Positions 57,943 to 64,000 of a stretch of DNA of 64,000 bases are shown here, piece after piece. The stretch comes from an uncultured Lactobacillus sp. GTDB lineage: Bacteria > Bacillota > Bacilli > Lactobacillales > Lactobacillaceae. The DNA lies in the NCBI RefSeq assembly GCF_910589175.1, contig NZ_CAJURR010000003.1, positions 1 through 64,000 on the forward strand, written 5' to 3'. The notes under the pieces are model-generated. The model saw only the letters and a program-made list of their open reading frames with translations. It did no database searches and had not been told where the DNA came from. How positions within the stretch are numbered: position 1 is the stretch's first letter; the number at the start of each line of letters is the position of its first letter. A program made the translations under genes and the position numbers.

Positions 57943-58560
57943 ATGGCTAATTTAGAAATTATCGATCAAAAAGGTAAGTCTGCAGGTAATGTAGATTTAA
58001 ATGAAGAAATCTTCGGTATTGAACCTAATGAAAGTGTTGTTTTTGATGCTATCATTAGACAAAGAGCTGGTAAGCGTCAAGGTACTTCTGCTGTAAAGAA
58101 CAGATCAGCTGTTCGTGGCGGTGGTAAGAAGCCTTGGAGACAAAAAGGTACTGGTCGTGCTCGTCAAGGTTCTATTAGAGCTCCACAATGGCGTGGTGGT
58201 GGTACTGTATTTGGCCCAACTCCTCGTTCATACAAGATGGATATGCCTCGTAAAGCACGTCGTTTAGCTATGAAGTCAGTTCTTTCCCAAAAAGTTGCTG
58301 ACAATGATCTAATCATTCTTGATCAATTAACTTTAGAAGCACCTAAGACTAAAGAATTAAAAGCTATCTTAGATAATGCTAATGTTTCTGGTAAGGTTTT
58401 AGTTGTGTCTGATGATAAGAATGTTCAATTATCAGGTAAGAACCTTCCAAAAGTGAAAGTTGTACCTGTTAATGGCTTAAATGTTGTTGATGCGGTTGAC
58501 TACCAAAAACTTGTATTAACTCAAGACGCTATTAAGAGAATTGAGGAGGTTTTGGCATAA
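57943..58560 (+). CDS. rplD: 50S ribosomal protein L4
   Basis: 205 aa; in enterobacteria the autogenous regulator of its operon. The extended tunnel loop [31 protein letters not shown] is intact and wild type by eye, without the common macrolide-resistance changes. 14 nt after rplC (GGAGGA) and its last base is the first base of rplW. Confidence 0.97.
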   Translation: MANLEIIDQKGKSAGNVDLNEEIFGIEPNESVVFDAIIRQRAGKRQGTSAVKNRSAVRGGGKKPWRQKGTGRARQGSIRAPQWRGGGTVFGPTPRSYKMDMPRKARRLAMKSVLSQKVADNDLIILDQLTLEAPKTKELKAILDNANVSGKVLVVSDDKNVQLSGKNLPKVKVVPVNGLNVVDAVDYQKLVLTQDAIKRIEEVLA

Positions 58561-58856
58561 TGGATGCACGTGATATCATCTTACGGCCTGTAGTTACCGA
58601 AAAATCCATGAACTTAATGGATGATAAAAAGTATACTTTTGATGTGCTTGTATCAGCTACCAAGACTCAAGTTCGTAATGCAATCGAAGAAATTTTTGAT
58701 GTAAAAGTTAAAAATGTTAACATTATGAACGTTCGCGGTAAAGAAAAGAGAGTTGGTCGTTACACTGGTAAGACTGCTCGCCGTAGAAAAGCAATCGTTA
58801 CTTTAACTGAAGATTCTAATGACATTAAGATCTTCAATGATAATAAAGAAAATTAG
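58560..58856 (+). CDS. rplW: 50S ribosomal protein L23
   Basis: 98 aa at the tunnel exit, docking site for trigger factor and [20 protein letters not shown] and [15 protein letters not shown] blocks ([17 protein letters not shown]). Overlaps rplD by 1 nt; GAGGAGG lies inside the end of rplD. Confidence 0.97.
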   Translation: MDARDIILRPVVTEKSMNLMDDKKYTFDVLVSATKTQVRNAIEEIFDVKVKNVNIMNVRGKEKRVGRYTGKTARRRKAIVTLTEDSNDIKIFNDNKEN

Positions 58857-58875
58857 TAAATAGGAGGTCAGTCAA

Positions 58876-59712
58876 TTGGCAATTATCAAATATAAGCCAA
58901 CTACAAACGGCAGACGTAATATGACTTCTTCCGACTTTGCTGAAATTACCAAGAAAAAGCCTGAAAAGACTTTACTTGAATCTCAAAGTCATACTGCTGG
59001 TCGTAACTCATACGGTCATATTACTGTTAGACACCGTGGTGGTGGTCACAAACAAAAATACCGTATCATTGACTTCAAGCGTAACAAGGATGATGTAAAA
59101 GCAGTTGTTAAGGCTATCGAATACGATCCAAACAGAACTGCTAATATTGCTCTTCTTCACTACACTGATGGTATTAAAGCTTACATTTTAGCACCTAAGG
59201 GTCTAAAAGTTGGTACTGTTGTTGAATCTGGTCCAAATGCTGATATTAAACCAGGTAATGCATTACCATTATCTGCTATTCCAGCTGGTACTGAAATTCA
59301 CAATATTGAATTAAAGCCTGGTAAAGGTGGACAATTAGTAAGAAGTGCTGGTACTGTTGCACAAGTTCTTGGTAATGATGGTAAGTACACTTTAGTTAGA
59401 CTTCAAAGTGGTGAAGTTCGTAAGATTTTATCAACTTGCCGTGCTACTATCGGTTCTGTTGGTAATGAACAACACTCATTAATTCAATTAGGTAAAGCTG
59501 GTCGTAGTCGTTGGTTGGGTAAACGTCCACAATCTCGTGGTTCCGTAATGAACCCTAACGATCACCCACATGGTGGTGGTGAAGGTAAGGCTCCAGTTGG
59601 TCGTCCACAACCTATGACTCCATGGGGTAAGAAGTCTCGTGGTATTAAGACTAGAAACTCTAAGGCTAGAAGTGAAAAACTTATTATTCGTCACCGTAAA
59701 GGTAATAAATAA
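58876..59712 (+). CDS. rplB: 50S ribosomal protein L2
   Basis: 278 aa, one of the largest and most conserved 50S proteins, needed for subunit joining and peptidyl transfer. [35 protein letters not shown] and the C-terminal GRAPVG-type block [28 protein letters not shown] are present. TTG start at 58876 with AGGAGG 9 nt before. Confidence 0.98.
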   Translation: MAIIKYKPTTNGRRNMTSSDFAEITKKKPEKTLLESQSHTAGRNSYGHITVRHRGGGHKQKYRIIDFKRNKDDVKAVVKAIEYDPNRTANIALLHYTDGIKAYILAPKGLKVGTVVESGPNADIKPGNALPLSAIPAGTEIHNIELKPGKGGQLVRSAGTVAQVLGNDGKYTLVRLQSGEVRKILSTCRATIGSVGNEQHSLIQLGKAGRSRWLGKRPQSRGSVMNPNDHPHGGGEGKAPVGRPQPMTPWGKKSRGIKTRNSKARSEKLIIRHRKGNK

Positions 59713-59733
59713 TTAAACGAAGGAGGTTAATTA

Positions 59734-60021
59734 ATGAGCCGTAGTATTAAAAAAGGTCCTTTTGCTGATGCAAGCCTTTTAAAGAAGATCGAAGCCCAAG
59801 AAGGTTCCGAAAAGAAACAAGTAATTAAAACATGGTCTCGTCGTTCAACTATTTTCCCTTCCTTTGTTGGTTTCACAATAGCTGTTTACGATGGAAGAAA
59901 ACATGTGCCAGTATACATTACTGAAGATATGGTTGGTCATAAGTTAGGTGAATTCGTACCTACTAGAACTTTCCGCGGTCACAAGGTCGCTGATAAGGCC
60001 ACTACTACAGTAGGTAAATAA
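59734..60021 (+). CDS. rpsS: 30S ribosomal protein S19
   Basis: 95-aa head protein. [50 protein letters not shown] and the [12 protein letters not shown] end are standard. AGGAGG ribosome site. Confidence 0.98.
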   Translation: MSRSIKKGPFADASLLKKIEAQEGSEKKQVIKTWSRRSTIFPSFVGFTIAVYDGRKHVPVYITEDMVGHKLGEFVPTRTFRGHKVADKATTTVGK

Positions 60022-60041
60022 TAGGAAGGAGAGACATCTAA

Positions 60042-60395
60042 ATGGCAGAACAAATTAGTTCAGCTAAAGCTGAAGCAAGAACAGTTCGCATCGCTCCTAG
60101 AAAAGCCCGTTTGGTAGTAGACCTTATTCGTGGAAAGAGTGTTGCTGAAGCTCTCGCAATCTTACAATTTACGCCAAGAGCTGCTTCCCCAATCGTTGAA
60201 AAAGTATTGAAGTCAGCTATTGCAAATGCTGAACACAACTACGATCTTGAAAGTGCAAATCTTTACGTATCAGAAGCATACGTTAACGAAGGTGCAACTT
60301 TAAAGAGATTCCGTCCACGTGCTAAGGGTATGGCTTCTCCAATTAACAAGAGAACTAGCCACGTAGTAGTTGTAGTATCTGAGAAGAACGATTAA
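60042..60395 (+). CDS. rplV: 50S ribosomal protein L22
   Basis: 117 aa; its hairpin lines the exit tunnel. [27 protein letters not shown] and [24 protein letters not shown] (the tunnel hairpin, no insertion or deletion seen). 20 nt after rpsS with AAGGAGAG. Confidence 0.97.
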   Translation: MAEQISSAKAEARTVRIAPRKARLVVDLIRGKSVAEALAILQFTPRAASPIVEKVLKSAIANAEHNYDLESANLYVSEAYVNEGATLKRFRPRAKGMASPINKRTSHVVVVVSEKND

Positions 60396-60409
60396 GGGAG
60401 GTAAATTTA

Positions 60410-61078
60410 ATGGGTCAAAAGATTAACCCAAATGGTTTCCGTCTCGGTGTTAACCGTGATTGGGAAGCAAAGTGGTATGCAGACAAAAACTACGCTGACA
60501 CTTTAAATGAAGATTTACGTATTAGAAAGTTCATCTCTGAAAAGTTAGCTGATGCATCTGTTTCCACTGTGGAAATTGAACGTGCTGCAAACAGAATTAA
60601 CATTTCTATCCACACTGCTAAGCCAGGTATGGTTATTGGTAAAGGTGGTAAGGAAGTTGAAGCTTTAAGAAAACAACTTAGTGCTTTAACTAACAAGAAC
60701 GTTCACATTAATATTGTTGAAATTAAGAAGCCTGATTTAGATGCTAAATTAGTAGGCGAAGGCATTGCTCGCCAACTTGAAGCAAGAATTGCATTTAGAC
60801 GTGCAACTCGTCAAGCAACTCAAAGATCTATGCGTTCTGGTGCTAAAGGCATCAAGGTTCAAACCGCTGGTCGTTTGAATGGTGCTGATATGGCAAGAAG
60901 AGAATGGCATACTGAAGGTAGTGTTCCACTTCATACTTTAAGAGCAGATATTGATTATGCTTGGGTAGAAGCTGCAACTACTTATGGTCAAATTGGTGTT
61001 AAGGTTTGGATTAACCGTGGTGAAATTTTACCACAACGTAAGAACAAACCTTCTAAGAAAGCGAAGGGAGGAAACTAA
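60410..61078 (+). CDS. rpsC: 30S ribosomal protein S3
   Basis: 222 aa at the mRNA entry, with helicase activity in the S3-S4-S5 ring. [26 protein letters not shown]-domain motif [15 protein letters not shown] and [28 protein letters not shown]. 14 nt after rplV with GGGAGG. Confidence 0.98.
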   Translation: MGQKINPNGFRLGVNRDWEAKWYADKNYADTLNEDLRIRKFISEKLADASVSTVEIERAANRINISIHTAKPGMVIGKGGKEVEALRKQLSALTNKNVHINIVEIKKPDLDAKLVGEGIARQLEARIAFRRATRQATQRSMRSGAKGIKVQTAGRLNGADMARREWHTEGSVPLHTLRADIDYAWVEAATTYGQIGVKVWINRGEILPQRKNKPSKKAKGGN

Positions 61079-61080
61079 TA

Positions 61081-61518
61081 GTGTTAGTACCTAAGCGTGT
61101 AAAGCACCGTCGTGAATTCCGTGGTAAAATGCGCGGTGAAGCCAAAGGCGGAAAGACCATTGCATTTGGTGAATATGGTTTAGAAGCTGTTGAATCTCAC
61201 TGGATTACTAATAGACAAATCGAAGCTGCTCGTATTGCTATGACTCGTTTCATGAAGCGTGGCGGTAAAGTTTGGATTAGAATCTTCCCACAAAAATCCT
61301 ACACTGCAAAAGGTGTTGGTGTTCGTATGGGTTCCGGTAAAGGTGCACCAGCTGGTTGGGTAGCTGTTGTTAAAAGAGGCAAGATTATGTTTGAAATCGG
61401 TGGCGTTTCAGAAGACGTTGCTCGTGAAGCTTTAAGACTTGCTTCAAACAAGCTTCCAATTAAGACTAAGTTTGTTAAGAAGAGTTCGGAAGTAGGTGGC
61501 GAATCTAATGAAGGCTAA
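61081..61518 (+). CDS. rplP: 50S ribosomal protein L16
   Basis: 145 aa, near the A-site finger. [46 protein letters not shown] and [20 protein letters not shown] start at 61081, 2 nt after rpsC, with GGGAGG inside the rpsC end. The 3' end overlaps rpmC by 11 nt. Confidence 0.97.
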   Translation: MLVPKRVKHRREFRGKMRGEAKGGKTIAFGEYGLEAVESHWITNRQIEAARIAMTRFMKRGGKVWIRIFPQKSYTAKGVGVRMGSGKGAPAGWVAVVKRGKIMFEIGGVSEDVAREALRLASNKLPIKTKFVKKSSEVGGESNEG

Positions 61519-61705
61519 AGATATCAGAGCATTAACCACTGATCAAATGTTAGAAAAGGAAAAGCAATATAAAGAAGAACTTTTTAATTTGCGTTTCCAA
61601 CAAGCAACGGGTCAATTAGAGAACACCGCTCGCTTGAGACAAGTCCGCAAGAACATTGCTAGAATTAAGACAATTCTTAGCGAAAAAGAATTGAGCAAGA
61701 ATTAG
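61508..61705 (+). CDS. rpmC: 50S ribosomal protein L29
   Basis: 65 aa: [58 protein letters not shown] start at ATG 61508, because all family members begin with MK-type sequence and AGGTGG lies 10 nt upstream; the longer GTG start at 61496 would add MANL without support. Overlaps rplP in another frame. Confidence 0.96.
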   Translation: MKAKDIRALTTDQMLEKEKQYKEELFNLRFQQATGQLENTARLRQVRKNIARIKTILSEKELSKN

Positions 61706-61727
61706 TTAACGGAAGGGAGTTATTAAC

Positions 61728-61994
61728 TTGAGCGAAACTAACGAAAGAAATAATCGTCACGTATACCAAGGTCGAGTTGTTTCTGACAAGATGGATAAGA
61801 CTATTACAGTTGTTGTAGATACCTACAAGAACCACCCTGTTTATAAGAAGCGTATCAAGTACTCAAAGAAGTATTACGCTCACGATGAAAACAACGAAGC
61901 TAAGATTGGCGATACTGTTCGTATCATGGAAACCCGTCCATTATCACATGCGAAGCGTTACCGTCTAACTAAGATTGTTAAGAAGTCAATTTAA
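61728..61994 (+). CDS. rpsQ: 30S ribosomal protein S17
   Basis: 88-aa OB-fold primary binder of 16S r[42 protein letters not shown] and [23 protein letters not shown] start at 61728 with AAGGGAG upstream. Confidence 0.97.
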   Translation: MSETNERNNRHVYQGRVVSDKMDKTITVVVDTYKNHPVYKKRIKYSKKYYAHDENNEAKIGDTVRIMETRPLSHAKRYRLTKIVKKSI

Positions 61995-62027
61995 TTACGC
62001 GGATTTTATTGAGGGGAGGATAAACTA

Positions 62028-62396
62028 GTGATCCAACACGAAAGCCGTTTAAAGGTTGCTGACAACTCCGGTGCAAGAGAACTCCTAGTTATCAAGATTT
62101 TAGGTGGTTCTAAGCGTAAGACCGGTAATATTGGTGATATCGTAGTTGCTGCTGTTAAACAAGCAACACCAGGTGGCGTTGTCAAAAAAGGTGATGTTGT
62201 AAAAGCAGTTATTGTTAGAACAAAATCAGGTGCACGCCGTGAAGATGGTTCATACATCAAGTTCGACGAAAATGCAGCAGTTGTAATTAATGCTGATAAG
62301 AGTCCTCGTGGAACTCGTATTTTTGGGCCTGTAGCCCGTGAACTGCGTGAGCACGATTTCATGAAGATCGTATCTCTTGCTCCTGAAGTCTTATAA
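62028..62396 (+). CDS. rplN: 50S ribosomal protein L14
   Basis: 122 aa. [31 protein letters not shown] and [28 protein letters not shown] are the standard ends. GTG start at 62028 with GGGAGGA. It begins the part called the spc operon in E. coli; no promoter or terminator separates it here. Confidence 0.98.
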   Translation: MIQHESRLKVADNSGARELLVIKILGGSKRKTGNIGDIVVAAVKQATPGGVVKKGDVVKAVIVRTKSGARREDGSYIKFDENAAVVINADKSPRGTRIFGPVARELREHDFMKIVSLAPEVL

Positions 62397-62416
62397 TTTT
62401 TTAGGGAGGTGCACTG

Positions 62417-62653
62417 ATGTTTGTTAAAACAGGTGACAAAGTAAAAGTTATTGCCGGTAAAGATAAAGGCAAAGAAGGCACTGTACTTTCAGTCAACGCC
62501 AAGACTAACCGTATCGTTGTCAAAGGTGTTAATAAGATCAAAAAGCATGAGAAACCTTCACAAACCAACGCTAATGGTGGTGTGGTAGAAAAAGAAGGTT
62601 CTATCCATGCATCTAATGTAAAAGTTATTGCTAAAAAAGAAGATAACAAATAG
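62417..62653 (+). CDS. rplX: 50S ribosomal protein L24
   Basis: 78-aa KOW-domain assembly initiator. [23 protein letters not shown] and [32 protein letters not shown]; somewhat shorter than the 100-aa form of other bacteria, as usual in lactobacilli. GGGAGG ribosome site. Confidence 0.97.
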   Translation: MFVKTGDKVKVIAGKDKGKEGTVLSVNAKTNRIVVKGVNKIKKHEKPSQTNANGGVVEKEGSIHASNVKVIAKKEDNK

Positions 62654-62667
62654 GAGGGAGGACGCAC

Positions 62668-63210
62668 ATGGCAAACAGTTTAGTAGAAAAATACTCAAAT
62701 GAAATCGCACCAGCTATGAACAAAAAGTTTAATTACGATTCAGTTATGGAAATTCCTAAGATTGATAAAATCGTTTTAAACATGGGTGTCGGTGATGCAG
62801 TTTCTAATGCAAAAAATCTTGATGAAGCTGTAGAAGAATTGACTTTAATCTCAGGTCAAAAGCCTTTGATTACTAAAGCTAAGAAATCAATCGCAAACTT
62901 CCGTTTACGTGAAGGTATGTCTATTGGTGCTAAGGTAACTCTTAGAGGCGATAGAATGTACGATTTCTTGTACAAATTAATCAACGTTTCTCTTCCTCGA
63001 GTTCGTGATTTCCGTGGAATTAGTTCTAGATCATTTGATGGTCGTGGTAACTACACTTTAGGTATCAAAGAACAATTAATTTTCCCAGAAATTGATTACG
63101 ACAAGGTAAACCGTGTTAGAGGTTTGGACGTTGTTATTGTAACTACTGCCAATACAGATGAAGAAGCTCGTGAACTTCTTACTGAGTTTGGTATGCCTTT
63201 TGCTAAATAA
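62668..63210 (+). CDS. rplE: 50S ribosomal protein L5
   Basis: 180-aa 5S rRNA-binding protein of the central protuberance. [36 protein letters not shown] and [33 protein letters not shown]. 14 nt after rplX with AGGAGGGAGG. Confidence 0.98.
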   Translation: MANSLVEKYSNEIAPAMNKKFNYDSVMEIPKIDKIVLNMGVGDAVSNAKNLDEAVEELTLISGQKPLITKAKKSIANFRLREGMSIGAKVTLRGDRMYDFLYKLINVSLPRVRDFRGISSRSFDGRGNYTLGIKEQLIFPEIDYDKVNRVRGLDVVIVTTANTDEEARELLTEFGMPFAK

Positions 63211-63224
63211 TTTGGAGGACATTA

Positions 63225-63410
63225 ATGGCTAAAACATCACAAATCGTCAGAAATCATCGTCCTGCTAAGTTTTCATCTCGTGAATACACTCGTTGCGAGA
63301 GATGTGGCCGTCCACACTCTGTTTACCGCAAGTTCAAATTATGCCGTATTTGCTTAAAAGACTTAGCACACAAGGGTCAAATTCCTGGTGTTAAAAAGGC
63401 AAGTTGGTAA
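63225..63410 (+). CDS. rpsN: 30S ribosomal protein S14, zinc-binding type Z
   Basis: 61 aa with two CxxC pairs (CERC and CRIC), the zinc-binding form; [47 protein letters not shown]. The zinc-free long form, if present, lies elsewhere. GGAGGA 9 nt before the ATG. Confidence 0.97.
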   Translation: MAKTSQIVRNHRPAKFSSREYTRCERCGRPHSVYRKFKLCRICLKDLAHKGQIPGVKKASW

Positions 63411-63434
63411 TTAACGGTAAAGGAGGCAAATTAA

Positions 63435-63833
63435 ATGGTCATGACAGATCCTATTGCAGATTACTTGACTAGAATTAGAAATGCTAATATGGCAAAGCAC
63501 ACTTCTGTTGAGATTCCTGCATCATCAATGAAGAAATCACTTAGTGAAATCTTAAAGAACGAAGGCTTTATTCGCGATTACCAAGTTGAAGATGACAACA
63601 AACAAGGTATGATCAAGATTTTCTTGAAGTACGGTCCTAATAACGAACGCGTTATTTCAGGTTTAAAGCGTATTTCTAAGCCTGGTTTAAGAAACTATGT
63701 AAGTGCTGAAAACTTACCAAAAGTTCTTAATGGTCTTGGTATTGCTATCATTTCTACTTCTGCAGGTGTGATTACTGATAAAGAAGCTAGAGAAAAGAAC
63801 GTCGGCGGCGAAGTTATTGCTTACGTTTGGTAA
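63435..63833 (+). CDS. rpsH: 30S ribosomal protein S8
   Basis: 132 aa, primary 16S rRNA binder and, in E. coli, the regulator of the spc operon. [57 protein letters not shown] and EVIAYVW. AGGAGG lies 8 nt before ATG 63435; the second ATG at 63441 is less well placed. Confidence 0.97.
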   Translation: MVMTDPIADYLTRIRNANMAKHTSVEIPASSMKKSLSEILKNEGFIRDYQVEDDNKQGMIKIFLKYGPNNERVISGLKRISKPGLRNYVSAENLPKVLNGLGIAIISTSAGVITDKEAREKNVGGEVIAYVW

Positions 63834-63857
63834 TTTTGACAGAAAGGAGAACTATTA

Positions 63858-64000
63858 ATGAGCCGAATTGGTTTAAAGGTCATCGAGGTTCCTGAAAAGG
63901 TCACAGTTACCAAGAATGGTGACGACATCACTGTTAAGGGACCAAAAGGTGAATTAACTAGATACTTTGATCCACGCATTACCTTTGAACAAAAAGATGG
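63858..64000 (+). CDS. rplF: 50S ribosomal protein L6, 5' part cut by the window end
   Basis: First 47 codons only: [17 protein letters not shown]..., then [16 protein letters not shown], the N-terminal L6 domain. AAAGGAG lies 9 nt before the ATG and the gene follows rpsH, as in all Bacilli. Confidence 0.95.

Overview
The window looks like chromosomal DNA of a low-GC Gram-positive lactic acid bacterium, most likely the Lactobacillus gasseri / L. johnsonii group. The reasons are AT-rich intergenic DNA, strong AGGAGG ribosome sites, an L-lactate dehydrogenase, ClpC, tandem YfhO membrane proteins, the rpoBC, str and S10 ribosomal clusters in Bacilli order, and an oxc-frc oxalate pair of the kind known from gut lactobacilli. 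The species assignment is inferred from gene content only.

Bases 1-9.8 kb are an accessory region: an unrecognised His-rich protein, an oxalyl-CoA decarboxylase / formyl-CoA transferase operon (oxc-frc, minus strand) divergent from an AEC-family carrier with an unusually long hydrophilic loop, a decayed enolase pseudogene, a DUF4097-like lipoprotein, two hypothetical genes and a C69 dipeptidase. From 9.9 to 20.7 kb come glyA, a three-gene ABC importer of the TrpXYZ type behind a leader-peptide/attenuator region, an APC amino-acid permease, ribosomal protein L31B, murF, a DEAD-box helicase, acpS and alr.

A complete IS3-family element (20736-22604) with imperfect 41-bp ends and a 3-bp AAA duplication has split the bidirectional terminator that once separated the convergent genes alr and a CBS-ACT regulator. 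Then follow ldh (minus), and a plus-strand housekeeping run: pth, mfd, an S4-domain protein, divIC, an S1-domain protein, tilS and ftsH. Two tandem YfhO paralogues, hslO, dusB, lysS, tRNA-Gly(GCC) and tRNA-Pro(CGG) come next. clpC has a perfect 19-bp palindrome in its promoter.

From 45.2 kb to the end lies the transcription/translation core: a leader RNA with its own terminator, rpoB, rpoC, a prepilin peptidase (minus), rpsL-rpsG-fusA, a structured 150-nt leader and the S10-spc genes from rpsJ to a truncated rplF.

The most interesting points are regulatory: the leader ORF and competing hairpins before the ABC importer, the IS landing inside a shared terminator, the clpC palindrome, the rpoB and S10 leaders, and several genes whose Shine-Dalgarno sequence abuts or lies within an upstream terminator. 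No phage, CRISPR array or obvious new multi-gene system was seen.
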